Positions 19,301 through 27,940 of a DNA stretch of 64,000 nucleotides are shown piece after piece (position 1 is the stretch's first letter; every line of letters begins with the position of its first letter). A program made the position numbers and the translations under genes. The notes beneath the pieces were generated by a model that was not told the DNA's origin, made no database searches, and saw only the letters and a program-made list of their open reading frames with translations. This stretch comes from Oleispira antarctica RB-8 (GTDB lineage: Bacteria > Pseudomonadota > Gammaproteobacteria > Pseudomonadales > Oceanobacteraceae), in assembly GCA_000967895.1 (NCBI GenBank), contig FO203512.1, positions 4,339,531 through 4,403,530 of the forward strand, in the 5' to 3' direction.

Positions 19301-19855
19301 ATGCTCCGCGCCATGAATCATCAGTCAATTATCAGCCAATATTTGTCTCAATCCTTCCCGTCGTGGTCCGCGCGGAATAAGCGAGAAACCTTCACCGTAC
19401 CGGTAGGTTGGCGTAAAACATTATTTGATACTGGCTCGTTAACAGCACAGCTCATCGCCATAAGTGACGGGGACTTCTCTGTTCAAGTCTTATGGCAAGG
19501 GTGGCGAAAAATGAGCCAGCAAGAAGCCTTACTCTTAGGATGCTCTGGTAATGAGAAAATTGCTTGGTGCCGTGATGTTGTCTTAAAAGTACAAGGCAAG
19601 CCCCGAGTCTATGCACGAACTTGCATGCCTAAAAGCACATTAACAGGCAACGAATGTCAGTTAAAACATTGGGGGAGCAAGTCCATTGGCACTTACTTAT
19701 TCACGCATCCTCATATGCGCCGGGGTAAAATGAGTGCTTATCGCATTCCCAATAATGATCTATCTTTATCATGGGCACGGCGTTCTGTATTCTATTTACA
19801 GCAAAAACCGATATTAGTAACGGAAGCTTTTACACAGCCACTTCCTACTGAATAA
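19301..19855 (+). CDS. ubiC: Chorismate lyase (pyruvate-lyase) UbiC
   Basis: Makes 4-hydroxybenzoate from chorismate, committing to ubiquinone. Key family residues are present: the Arg in AWCRDVV, the LTG-x-E segment, GTYLFTHP and the C-terminal active-site Glu in VTEAFTQPLP. About 184 residues with the ATG at 19301; a further ATG at 19313 and a TTG at 19277 are alternatives, and the start is uncertain by a few codons. It is followed by ubiA 36 bases on. Confidence 0.88.
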   Translation: MLRAMNHQSIISQYLSQSFPSWSARNKRETFTVPVGWRKTLFDTGSLTAQLIAISDGDFSVQVLWQGWRKMSQQEALLLGCSGNEKIAWCRDVVLKVQGKPRVYARTCMPKSTLTGNECQLKHWGSKSIGTYLFTHPHMRRGKMSAYRIPNNDLSLSWARRSVFYLQQKPILVTEAFTQPLPTE

Positions 19856-19891
19856 ATAAACACACCCACTGAATAACGAAAAAGATATACC

Positions 19892-20788
19892 ATGACATCT
19901 ATTCAGAGCTTGCGACAACATCCAATTCTTGCCAAATATTGGCCAAAAATTACGCCATTTATTGAATTGATGCGCCTTGATAAACCCGTTGGCATCTATC
20001 TTTTATTGTGGCCAACACTCTGGGCGCTCTGGATCGCTGCGAAAGGTATTCCAGATATATCGGTACTCATCATATTTACACTTGGAGTGTTTTTGATGCG
20101 CTCTGCCGGCTGCGTGATTAACGATTATGCCGACCGCAAGGTTGATGGCCACGTCACCCGTACGGTGAATCGCCCTCTAATAACCGGAGCCGTAACCAGT
20201 AAACAAGCCCTCGTTTTATTTTTCATTTTATTAGCCACTTCCTTTGTGCTCGTGCTATTCACTAATACCCTAACCATTCAGCTGTCTTTTGCGGGGGCTG
20301 CGCTGGCTGCTATTTATCCTTATATGAAGCGCCATACTCATCTACCACAGGTATTTTTAGGGGCCGCTTTTTCTTGGGCTATTCCCATGGCATTTGCAGC
20401 ACAGGCGGATGAATTGCCTAAATATGTCTGGTTGATTTATATGGCGAACTTAAGCTGGACCGTCGCTTACGATACAATGTATGCCATGGTCGATCGCGAT
20501 GATGATATAAAAATTGGGGTTAAATCGACCGCTATTCTATTTGCCGATGCCGACAAGGTGATGATTGCGATCCTGCAAAGTGTCACGATATTCTGTTTAT
20601 TTTTACTGGGCTCAGAGCTGTCTTTAAATGCTTTTTATTATCTAGGCTTACTGATTGCCATTGGCCTGATGATTTATCAGCAGTGGCTTATTCGTGCTCG
20701 CGACAGATCAGGTTGTTTTGCTGGTTTTATTAATAGCCACTGGGTGGGTGTTGCTGTTTTATTTGGGCTGATTCTCGCTTATCTATAA
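19892..20788 (+). CDS. ubiA: 4-hydroxybenzoate octaprenyltransferase
   Basis: Integral membrane enzyme that attaches the polyprenyl tail to 4-hydroxybenzoate. The 298-residue protein has the first Asp-rich motif [15 protein letters not shown] (77-91), a second one ([13 protein letters not shown], near 200-212) and about nine hydrophobic helices. It forms a ubiCA operon with the upstream gene, the two consecutive first steps of ubiquinone synthesis. Confidence 0.95.
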   Translation: MTSIQSLRQHPILAKYWPKITPFIELMRLDKPVGIYLLLWPTLWALWIAAKGIPDISVLIIFTLGVFLMRSAGCVINDYADRKVDGHVTRTVNRPLITGAVTSKQALVLFFILLATSFVLVLFTNTLTIQLSFAGAALAAIYPYMKRHTHLPQVFLGAAFSWAIPMAFAAQADELPKYVWLIYMANLSWTVAYDTMYAMVDRDDDIKIGVKSTAILFADADKVMIAILQSVTIFCLFLLGSELSLNAFYYLGLLIAIGLMIYQQWLIRARDRSGCFAGFINSHWVGVAVLFGLILAYL

Positions 20789-20822
20789 ATCATTCGGCAG
20801 GTAGAGATAACTTAGTTCACGC

Positions 20823-20840
20823 TTGTCATATAGCTGTAAC
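20823..20840 (+). promoter_or_regulatory. Pho box upstream of phoB
   Basis: TTGTCAT-ATAG-CTGTAAC matches the PhoB-binding direct repeat (CTGTCAT, 4-base spacer, CTGTCAT-like). It lies about 55 bases before the phoB start, with a possible -10 (TGTAAT, 20851-20856) about 10 bases downstream, the spacing of PhoB-activated promoters. An ATGACAG at 20871-20877 is an inverted copy of the half-site. Indicates autoregulation. Confidence 0.7.
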
Positions 20841-20895
20841 AAAGTTCGGTTGTAATGAAGCTCTCAATTTATGACAGCAATGTGACGACCAGCCT

Positions 20896-21594
20896 ATGAC
20901 CACACCTGGCAAGACAGTTTTAATCGTTGATGATGAAGCCGCAATTCGTGAAATGATCGCCGTTGCGTTAGAGATGGCAGGCTATCATTGCTTAGAAGCC
21001 AGTAATTGCCAAGATGCTCACGCCATCATCATAGACAGCAAACCCGATATGATTCTGCTCGACTGGATGCTACCTGGCACCAGTGGACTAGAATTCGCAC
21101 GTCACTTAAAGCGCGATGACTTAACCAAAGAAATACCCATTATTTTATTGACCGCTAAAGGTGAAGAAGATAATAAGGTTCAAGGACTTGAGTCAGGCGC
21201 AGATGATTACATCACCAAGCCTTTTTCCCCTCGAGAACTCGTTGCCCGTTTAAAAGCGGTATTACGCCGAGCAACACCGTTAGGCATTGAAGAATCTATT
21301 GAAGTGGAAGGTCTGATCTTAGACCCCGCTTGTCATCGTGTGACCGCCAGCCAGAATCCAGTTGATATAGGGCCTACTGAGTATCGCTTATTGCAGTTTT
21401 TTATGACGCATCAAGAGCGCGCTTATTCGAGAACCCAGTTATTAGATCAGGTTTGGGGAGGAAATGTTTATGTGGAAGAACGAACAGTGGATGTGCATAT
21501 TCGTCGCTTACGCAAAGCATTAGGCAGTGCACACGAACACCTTATTCAAACAGTTCGTGGCACGGGTTATCGTTTTTCGACCAAAACATCTTAA
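20896..21594 (+). CDS. phoB: Phosphate regulon response regulator PhoB
   Basis: OmpR-type regulator activating phosphate-starvation genes. The 232-residue protein has a receiver domain with the acidic pair DDE near residue 12, the phosphoacceptor Asp in LLDWMLPG (about 53), the Thr of LLTAKGE and the Lys of ITKPFSP. The C-terminal winged helix contains [20 protein letters not shown]. Its usual partner kinase gene phoR is not next to it: the following gene is on the opposite strand 9 bases away. Confidence 0.93.
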   Translation: MTTPGKTVLIVDDEAAIREMIAVALEMAGYHCLEASNCQDAHAIIIDSKPDMILLDWMLPGTSGLEFARHLKRDDLTKEIPIILLTAKGEEDNKVQGLESGADDYITKPFSPRELVARLKAVLRRATPLGIEESIEVEGLILDPACHRVTASQNPVDIGPTEYRLLQFFMTHQERAYSRTQLLDQVWGGNVYVEERTVDVHIRRLRKALGSAHEHLIQTVRGTGYRFSTKTS

Positions 21595-21603
21595 ACTATT
21601 GAG

Positions 21604-22530
21604 CTAGCGGACTTTGGCGATAAAACGCGACAAGGTATCCAGTTTTACTGGATCGTCGTCGACATAGCGGATGACGATTTTAATCGTGGCTGCATCGGCA
21701 TTGTTTTCGACCGCTTGCAGCATTCGAACATAGCAATTGATGCGGGCAACCTGCCCCGCATCTTGATCAACAATATCCAGCACCGCTTGCTCTAGAAGCT
21801 GAGGAATCTCTCCCTCGCGCTTAAAAATCCCAGACATTTCCTGCAAATTAATATCCTTGATCACGCACTTAGCACTACCACCTGAACCAAAGCGCAATTC
21901 CGCAATGCCTTTTACCTTTGCCCCACTCTTAGGCGAAGCTTTGGCCACTGGCTTAGCCGTCTGCTCAGTCTGTGCGACGAAAGGATTACCTATAAGCGCT
22001 GCTGCAGATCCTTGATTGGCCGCCGCGGGACTTGCAGGTTTTGCCACCGACTTTGCCTGAGGTGCTGTAGAAGCACCCCCCATCAATGCCGCAACGCTGG
22101 CATCTTGCGGTTTTGCTGAAGCTTGTTGAGTATCGTTAACCGAAAGGCCAAGGTGCTTAGATAACAGTTTATTGACCTTGCCCAGGAAATTGTCTCGAGT
22201 GAAAGGCTTGCCGATGTAATCACTCACCCCCGCAGTCACGGCCTTAATTACATGGTCACGTTCGCCACGACTGGTAATCATCATAAACGGAGTTTTGGCA
22301 TACCGCTCTTCTGTGCGCATCCAAGTGATCAATTCAAGGCCCGACATTTCAGGCATTTCCCAATCACACAACACCAAATCGATAGGATTACTTTTCAAAA
22401 TGCTCTGAGCTTTTCGACCATCAACCGCTTCATGTATTTTGAAGCTTGGGTAACTATCGCGCATGGCTTTTTTGATCAGGTCGCGAATAAACGCGGCATC
22501 ATCTACAACTAATACATTGAGCGCTTTCAT
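21604..22530 (-). CDS. CheY-like response regulator with C-terminal PilZ-like domain
   Basis: The 308-residue protein has a receiver domain (1-125) with phosphoacceptor Asp in LCDWEMPEMSG, Thr/Ser in MMITSRGE and Lys in IGKPFTR. A low-complexity Ala/Pro/Lys linker follows (about 130-205, two AALMGG/AALIGN-type repeats), then a domain of about 100 residues (AELRFGSGGSAKCVIKDINL) that looks PilZ-related. A response regulator sits in the comparable position near phoB in Pseudomonas. Output target unknown; convergent with phoB. Confidence 0.8.
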   Translation of the reverse strand: MKALNVLVVDDAAFIRDLIKKAMRDSYPSFKIHEAVDGRKAQSILKSNPIDLVLCDWEMPEMSGLELITWMRTEERYAKTPFMMITSRGERDHVIKAVTAGVSDYIGKPFTRDNFLGKVNKLLSKHLGLSVNDTQQASAKPQDASVAALMGGASTAPQAKSVAKPASPAAANQGSAAALIGNPFVAQTEQTAKPVAKASPKSGAKVKGIAELRFGSGGSAKCVIKDINLQEMSGIFKREGEIPQLLEQAVLDIVDQDAGQVARINCYVRMLQAVENNADAATIKIVIRYVDDDPVKLDTLSRFIAKVR

Positions 22531-22583
22531 CGCCCCCCCTAACTTTAAGCTAATACTCTTTTTAGCATAGCCTAAAGTGATTT

Positions 22584-23318
22584 TTAGGCAGGTTTGAATT
22601 CCGCTTTTATTTGCTCACACCAATAAAGTGTTGCTCCACACACCGCCGCAGGCATCACAAATAAATTAACAATAGGTACCATAAAACTGACGGCCACCAC
22701 AAAACCAAAACCTAGGGTCGTTAAAGGTTGAAGCTTCAGTGCTTTGTGCAAATCAGCAAAACTATGGCCATTATTATCTAAAGAATAATCAAGGAATTGC
22801 AGCGTTAATACCCAAGCTCCAAAAACAAACCAAAGCACAGGGCTAACAAAATTAACCACTGGAATAAAACTGATCACCAATAAACCCAAATAGCGCGGAA
22901 TGAAATAGCCTAGCTTTTGCAGCTCACGCTGAAAAGTACGTGATGCTAGCTGCGACATAGGCTCATCCGGCATTTTCTCTCCGGTAATCTTTGTCTCAAC
23001 CGCTTCGCTTAATAATCCATTAAGCGGGCTGGCCACTAGATTCAATACCGCACTAAAAAAATACAAGGTGACCGAAATCAGCGTTAACGCCGCCACAGGT
23101 GTAATGATCCACGTTAACCAAGATAGCCAACTAGGAAACCAATCAACCACCCATTTAATTTGGTCCACCAGCCAACCACCGCCAAAATAAATGAGTGCCG
23201 TCATTAACAGTGCGTTAATCAAAATAGGGAAAGCAACGAAGCGTTTTAACCCTTTATTTGATAATAATGAAAACCCTCGACCAAAATACTGAATGCCAAG
23301 TAATGGGTTACCGCGCAT
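22584..23318 (-). CDS. cysZ: Sulfate transporter CysZ (EI24 family)
   Basis: Inner-membrane sulfate permease feeding cysteine synthesis. The 244-residue protein has several long hydrophobic segments, a GNPLLGIQYFGRGFSLL N-terminus and the family motif QFLDYSLDNNGHSFADLHK. The ATG at 23318 is preferred over that at 23324 because GGA sits 7 bases upstream of the former and only about 1-2 bases from the latter. Divergent from trmH. Confidence 0.9.
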   Translation of the reverse strand: MRGNPLLGIQYFGRGFSLLSNKGLKRFVAFPILINALLMTALIYFGGGWLVDQIKWVVDWFPSWLSWLTWIITPVAALTLISVTLYFFSAVLNLVASPLNGLLSEAVETKITGEKMPDEPMSQLASRTFQRELQKLGYFIPRYLGLLVISFIPVVNFVSPVLWFVFGAWVLTLQFLDYSLDNNGHSFADLHKALKLQPLTTLGFGFVVAVSFMVPIVNLFVMPAAVCGATLYWCEQIKAEFKPA

Positions 23319-23408
23319 ATTCATTTCCTTTTTATTGCTCTAATCGCTAAAATCGCGCTCTTTTATACAATACCTGCCGTAATGATGGCTAGCGAAAAGG
23401 CTTATTTC

Positions 23409-24104
23409 ATGACTCCAGAACGCTATGCGCGCCTTAAAGATACCTTGAACCGTCGTCAGCCAGACTTAACGGTCGTGACCGATGAAGTTCATAAGGCTCA
23501 TAATTTATCTGCCATCATTCGCACGTGTGACGCCTTTGCCGTGCCCAAAGTTCATGCGATTTGGCCGTATGATGATTACCGTACTTTTCGTGGCAAAGCC
23601 AAAGGCAGCCAGCAATGGGTAGATGTTGAAACGTATCGCACCACAGAAGATGCGATCAGCCAGCTGCAAGGCCAGGGCTTTAAAGTCTGTATTGCTAACT
23701 TCAGTGAGCGCGCAATTGATTTTCGAGCATACGACTTCACGCAACCGACCGCCATTATGATGGGGAATGAATTAACGGGAGTGACGAATATTGCTGCAGA
23801 AATGGCCGATGAGCATTTAACGATTCCCATGTTAGGCATGGTTCAATCTTTTAACGTATCCGTCGCTGCCGCTTTATTATTGAGCGAAGCAGAACGTCAG
23901 CGTTCACTGAAAGGCATGTTTGATGAGTGCCGTATTCCAGATGAAGAATATGAACGGTTGTTATTTAAATGGAGCCACCCCCTTTATGCCCGTATCTGCA
24001 AAGAGCTGGGATGGGAATATCCAGAAACCGATGAAGAAGGTGAGCTAGCCGATCCGCAAGGGTTTTCGGCCAGAGTAAATGCTTCTGGCAAGCGCTTTCG
24101 TTAA
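23409..24104 (+). CDS. trmH: tRNA (guanosine-18-2'-O)-methyltransferase TrmH
   Basis: SPOUT methyltransferase that modifies G18 in the tRNA D-loop. The 231-residue protein begins MTPERYARLKDTLNRRQPDL, the standard TrmH N-terminus, and has the Arg of SAIIRTCDA and the knot motifs IMMGNELTG and MVQSFNVSVAAALLL. The longer frame from 23382 is rejected since the ATG at 23409 has AAAAGG upstream and fits the family length. Confidence 0.93.
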   Translation: MTPERYARLKDTLNRRQPDLTVVTDEVHKAHNLSAIIRTCDAFAVPKVHAIWPYDDYRTFRGKAKGSQQWVDVETYRTTEDAISQLQGQGFKVCIANFSERAIDFRAYDFTQPTAIMMGNELTGVTNIAAEMADEHLTIPMLGMVQSFNVSVAAALLLSEAERQRSLKGMFDECRIPDEEYERLLFKWSHPLYARICKELGWEYPETDEEGELADPQGFSARVNASGKRFR

Positions 24105-24139
24105 CCTTTAAATCATCACCTTGCTAAATCGTCATTGTC

Positions 24140-24958
24140 CTAAATCACAACGGTCTGCAAGCATAAGGTCTTAGGGTCTAGCTGTGCTTGCAAGCACTCA
24201 GTATGACGATAGTTAATGTCTTGAGATAAATACTGTTTAACCTGCTGGCAATATTCTGAGCTACAACGATAGCCCAAGATTACACGCTTCACCGCTTTGG
24301 TCGGCAGGCGATACATGGCCCTCTCAGCACCTTGCACTTCAATCTTTCGATCTGCAGCCGCCAGCTTCCGCACAAGTCGCCACTCATGCTGATTTAAACG
24401 GCTTTCTTGTGGTCTATTAAATAAATAATAAAGATCATCCTCAGGCAGCCAAGACGTCACCTGCTGAACTTCCCTTAGGTGCTGAGCCTGATCGTTATAC
24501 GTTTGAGTCTGAAAACCGGACTGAGCTAAATCAAACTCCACAATCAATCCTTGACCCTCTGCCGCCATAGACTGCCATAATTGCATATCTTGCCAATGTT
24601 CAAACATTGATAAAATTCGCCAGTCTTGTAAACCCTCAGCACAAAAAGGCTTAACGGCTTCAGCTTGCTGCTGTTGCGCGATCAGCGATTGTTCTATTTC
24701 AGGTCGCTTCGCTTCAGATTGTTGCTCAAAATAATCAAAGTTCATCATTTCTTTTAATGACGGGGGCAGGTTTTGATACTGCTGCTGCAAAAAACGTCGA
24801 TAGTCTTGAGCTGATACCTTAATCGACTCGTTAACTAAATAGGCACAACCCGACTGCAACCAAGGCTCAGGCAGTTGTGCTGGAGTGAGGAGAGGCAAAA
24901 GCCCTCGTTTCAAGAAGATGAGTCCTTCTGTCGCCAAAAAACAGTACAGTGAATTCAC
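24140..24958 (-). CDS. DUF2971-like protein of unknown function
   Basis: A 272-residue cytosolic protein with the loose DUF2971 layout: an N-terminal beta-strand with FLKRGLLPLLTP, a central segment LWQSMAAEGQGLIVEFDL, and a C-terminal NQHEWRLVRKL followed by VKRVILGY. No catalytic motif is visible. Very Gln-rich. It starts with GTG with AAGG nine bases upstream. The family assignment is by pattern and is moderate. The gene is alone between trmH and the small RNA locus. Confidence 0.6.
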   Translation of the reverse strand: MNSLYCFLATEGLIFLKRGLLPLLTPAQLPEPWLQSGCAYLVNESIKVSAQDYRRFLQQQYQNLPPSLKEMMNFDYFEQQSEAKRPEIEQSLIAQQQQAEAVKPFCAEGLQDWRILSMFEHWQDMQLWQSMAAEGQGLIVEFDLAQSGFQTQTYNDQAQHLREVQQVTSWLPEDDLYYLFNRPQESRLNQHEWRLVRKLAAADRKIEVQGAERAMYRLPTKAVKRVILGYRCSSEYCQQVKQYLSQDINYRHTECLQAQLDPKTLCLQTVVI

Positions 24959-25051
24959 TCAATAAAACCTTAAATACAGACAGTTAATTGATTATGGCCA
25001 ATTTTTATAAAACTGTCGGTTTTTACTTGTGAGACATTGACCTATTGAAGC

Positions 25052-25067
25052 GTGAGATATATCTCAC
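25052..25067. promoter_or_regulatory. GacA-box-like palindrome upstream of the small RNA
   Basis: GTGAGATATATCTCAC is a perfect 16-bp palindrome. It resembles the binding sequence of GacA/UvrY/LetA-type regulators (TGTAAG-N6-CTTACA) and lies about 185 bases upstream of the predicted start of the small RNA, the distance typical for rsmY/rsmZ-type upstream activating sequences. Confidence 0.65.
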
Positions 25068-25239
25068 ACGGTCGGTGGGATTATGTCAGCAATACTCTAC
25101 TACTATCGGCTGATACTTATTGATAAAAACCCTAAGATGTTGATATATAAGGATTTTTATATTGATAAAATACATATTGGAAATAAATAGTTCAAAGGCA
25201 CTCTTTTCACTTTTTTACATTCTGCTAACTTTAATAGCA

Positions 25240-25378
25240 CAAGGACGGCAGCGTTACAGGATGTAGCGGTTAAGGATAACAACATTGCCACGGACTGCTT
25301 CAAGGAAGACTGTTAGCCATTGGATGGCTGCTAGGGTGCTGAGACGGGATGAACAGGATGTTCTCCCGTCTTATTTTC
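25240..25378 (+). ncRNA. CsrB/RsmZ-type small RNA (CsrA/RsmA-sequestering)
   Basis: About 140 bases without a reading frame contain eight GGA motifs (first bases 25243, 25259, 25274, 25292, 25304, 25322, 25347, 25356). Several are presented in hairpin loops: CGTTACA-GGA-TGTAGCG at 25252-25268 (7-bp stem), AGCCA-TTGGA-TGGCT at 25315-25329, and GAAC-AGGAT-GTTC at 25351-25363 inside the terminator. The 3' end is a Rho-independent terminator, GACGGGA/TCCCGTC (25343-25370) followed by TTATTTT. A possible promoter is TTCACT (25206) with TTTAAT (25230). This is the hallmark of RNAs that titrate the translational repressor CsrA/RsmA. The exact start is approximate; whether it is the rsmY or rsmZ counterpart cannot be said. 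Confidence 0.8.
25343..25377 (+). terminator. Terminator of the Rsm-type RNA
   Basis: Seven-base-pair outer stem GACGGGA/TCCCGTC enclosing a second hairpin with GGA in its loop, followed by TTATTTT. It ends the RNA and also carries the last two GGA motifs. Confidence 0.8.
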
Positions 25379-25462
25379 TAAAGGACTAGAAAAACCTTAC
25401 TTCCTCTTTTTACACGTCTATTTAATCTCTCACATTTTCGTTACTGCATCACTCTTTATTAA

Positions 25463-25795
25463 CTATCTCGATTTCTGAAAGCGCTCAGCCAATATACCTA
25501 CCGTTAAAAAACTCCCAATAACCGTCACTACATAAACCACTGAACCCTGATTTTGTAAAAAATTCGACAATATAGGGGTCAGCCAGACCGATAATGCGCC
25601 ATAACCCACACTGCACAAACCAATAAAGGCACTCACCCGCAACCAAATAGGCTGCTTACGCACCAAGTGCTTTAATGCTCGGTTAATATGATCGCCAAAA
25701 ATAACTAATAACGTCGCCACCATAGCCAACGCAATTTCTGAGCTATGCGGACGCATAACATCTGCTAACCAAACAATAGGTTGCTGCCAATTCAT
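25463..25795 (-). CDS. DUF3392 family membrane protein
   Basis: A 110-residue protein with three hydrophobic segments, recognised by RPHSSEIALAMVATLLVIFG with NRALK after it, and by CSVGYGALSVWLTPIL. Function of DUF3392 is unknown. The ATG at 25795 is preferred over the GTG at 25801 because GAGG lies 10 bases upstream of the ATG. Stands alone, convergent with the small RNA. Confidence 0.8.
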   Translation of the reverse strand: MNWQQPIVWLADVMRPHSSEIALAMVATLLVIFGDHINRALKHLVRKQPIWLRVSAFIGLCSVGYGALSVWLTPILSNFLQNQGSVVYVVTVIGSFLTVGILAERFQKSR

Positions 25796-26040
25796 AATCA
25801 CACTGCCTCGTCCAATCTATAACGCTTTATACAAAACGTTCTATCAAGAACTGTTTATATAATATATTTTTTTCATTGTTCCAATCAGAGATTCAATCAT
25901 CTCTTAATATAGATTAGCGTCCCATTTATGTTTTTTCTATTACATTGAGTTACTAATTGTTAAGTAAAGCCGCTGGTTAAATTTTAATCTTATGCCAATC
26001 TATAAGTAGAAGATTGTTATTAACTGACCAAGGGCTTCTA

Positions 26041-26532
26041 ATGTCAGATATACCCCTACGCTTAGGGCAAATATTATTAGCTAAGCACACCATTACAGAA
26101 CGACAGCTAGAGCTCGCTTTGCAGTATCAGGCGCTCCATAATAAACCAGTTGGTCATTGCTTAATGGCGCTGGGGTTTATCGAGCAAAAAGATCTTAATC
26201 GAGCCCTGAGACGTCAAAGCTGGTTGAAGCCTTGCGCTGCTTGTCTTACCTGCTTATGTGCTCCGTTCACATTCGCACCCTGCTTTGCTGACGAAAACTC
26301 AGACGATGACCTGCACCCACAGTGGACGGAACAACATGATCCCTACAGCCATTGGTCTAATAATGTTCATTTAAGTGAGAACCAGCTTGCTACGGTAGAT
26401 GTACTTAAAGTCGCAGCAGGAGCAGCCTGGGGTATTTATCAAGGCGAACCAAGATCAGGAGAATGGCAATACGCTATCTCAAAGCAAACCTCAAACGATG
26501 GTTATTCAATTACTATGCAAATGTTCTTCTAA
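26041..26532 (+). CDS. Small protein with MshEN/GspE-N-like domain and a membrane segment
   Basis: The 163-residue protein opens with a repeat-like domain (7-60: LGQILLAKHTITERQLELAL, then a second half ending LMALGFIEQKDLNRALRRQ) like the N-terminal domain of type II secretion/MSHA ATPases, which in some proteins binds cyclic-di-GMP. No ATPase follows. Instead there is a Cys-rich hydrophobic stretch (62-83) ending FAPCFADE, like a signal or anchor, and an acidic, aromatic C-terminal domain of about 80 residues I do not recognise. The ATG at 26041 is preferred (AAGGG upstream). A single-pass topology with the first domain in the cytosol is inferred. Confidence 0.65.
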   Translation: MSDIPLRLGQILLAKHTITERQLELALQYQALHNKPVGHCLMALGFIEQKDLNRALRRQSWLKPCAACLTCLCAPFTFAPCFADENSDDDLHPQWTEQHDPYSHWSNNVHLSENQLATVDVLKVAAGAAWGIYQGEPRSGEWQYAISKQTSNDGYSITMQMFF

Positions 26533-26935
26533 TAAAAAACTTAAATAGGAGAAACTCTAAACGCCAAACACCCATACCTGCCCTACATGATACATGGGCA
26601 TGAAACCTACCCTAGTGACCCAATATTTTGATTCTCCCCACGCAAAGCCTATTCGTTATTTTTCACATCAAAATCAAAAAAATAATTAAAAAATGAATTA
26701 CGCTCATCATAAAAAAGCCAGCAGGGCGATGGTATGAGAGATATTTAGTAAAAAAACGATAAAGCATGAGCAATATCAATAAGTTCTATTGAGAAAAGTA
26801 TTAATCTATTACAGAAGTGTGAAAACAAACAAGCTGATGCCGTTTTAACGAATGATAACGTTATTAGTTTGATGGTTGAACCTATAGACTCTTAACACTA
26901 TTTCACATTAATTTTTATACTTGGAGCCATACCTC
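26533..26935. other. Intergenic region upstream of yhiI, no gene seen
   Basis: About 400 AT-rich bases with no supported reading frame or RNA. The only structure noted is the 10-bp palindrome ATAACGTTAT at 26855-26864 (one further matching pair outside it), about 75 bases before the yhiI-like start, a possible operator. Confidence 0.5.
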
Positions 26936-27940
26936 ATGATGATTAAATCAACACTGAAATCACTCGGTACAATCGCTGTTGTGGCAGTACTGGGTGGAGG
27001 TGGTTGGTATGCTTGGCAAAATCTGCAATCTGATAGTCTCTCTGAAAAACTGCCTTCGAGTGTGGTGTATGGCAACGGTCGTATTGAAGCTACCGAATAT
27101 GACATTGCAACTAAACTGCCAGGGCGTTTAGTTGAAGTTTTAGCGCAAGAAGGTGACATGGTTGAAAAGGATCAAGCTTTGGCCGTGATTGATACCGATG
27201 ATCTTAACGCGCAACTGCGTGAAGCCAATGCCGGATTACGCGAAGCAAATGCATCTCGCCAATATGCCTTGGCCATTGTTGATCAATATAAAAGCCAACA
27301 AACCCTTGCCCAGACTGAATTAGGTCGCGCTTTAAAATTATTGAAGCAAGGTAGCATTCCCCAAGAAGCCGTCGACAAGCAACGTACCGTTGCTACTTCC
27401 GCTGAAGCCGCTTTAAAAGCCGCCAATGTGAAAGTGATACAGTCTGATGCTGGCATCGAAGCGGCTAAAGCGCGTATTCAACGACTGCAAAGCAATATTG
27501 CCGACAGTACACTCACAACCCCCATTCGTGGCCGCATATTGTATCGTCTTGCAGAGCCAGGTGAAGTATTAGGCAGTGGTGGAAAAGTGTTGTCAGTACT
27601 GGATTTGACCGATGTTTACATGAGCATCTACTTACCCACATCAGAAGCCGGTAAAGTCGCCATTGGTTCCGAAGCGCGCGTTGTGCTCGATGCCATTTCA
27701 CAATACACACTGCCCGCCACCGTAATCTTTGTATCGGCACAGGCGCAATTCACGCCCAAAGCGGTAGAAACCCGTGAGCAGCGCGACAAATTAATGTTCC
27801 GTGTCAAAGTGAAGCTTGATTCCCAACTGCTTAAAGATCATATCCAATACGTAAAAACAGGATTGCCTGGACTCGCTTATGTTTTATTAGCCCCCGAAAA
27901 AGAATGGCCAGCGCTGCTACAGGTGAGAATTCCTGAATGA
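26936..27940 (+). CDS. yhiI: HlyD/membrane-fusion protein (YhiI-like)
   Basis: Periplasmic adaptor of an ABC exporter. The 334-residue protein has an N-terminal membrane anchor (about 8-24, [18 protein letters not shown]), a biotinyl-lipoyl half-motif ([20 protein letters not shown]), a long coiled-coil hairpin (about 90-180) and a second lipoyl half ([18 protein letters not shown]). The ATG at 26936 has GGAG 9 bases upstream. Its TGA overlaps the ATG of the ABC gene (ATGA), so the operon yhiI-rbbA-yhhJ is translationally coupled. The symbol is by family and operon resemblance to E. coli. Confidence 0.85.
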   Translation: MMIKSTLKSLGTIAVVAVLGGGGWYAWQNLQSDSLSEKLPSSVVYGNGRIEATEYDIATKLPGRLVEVLAQEGDMVEKDQALAVIDTDDLNAQLREANAGLREANASRQYALAIVDQYKSQQTLAQTELGRALKLLKQGSIPQEAVDKQRTVATSAEAALKAANVKVIQSDAGIEAAKARIQRLQSNIADSTLTTPIRGRILYRLAEPGEVLGSGGKVLSVLDLTDVYMSIYLPTSEAGKVAIGSEARVVLDAISQYTLPATVIFVSAQAQFTPKAVETREQRDKLMFRVKVKLDSQLLKDHIQYVKTGLPGLAYVLLAPEKEWPALLQVRIPE

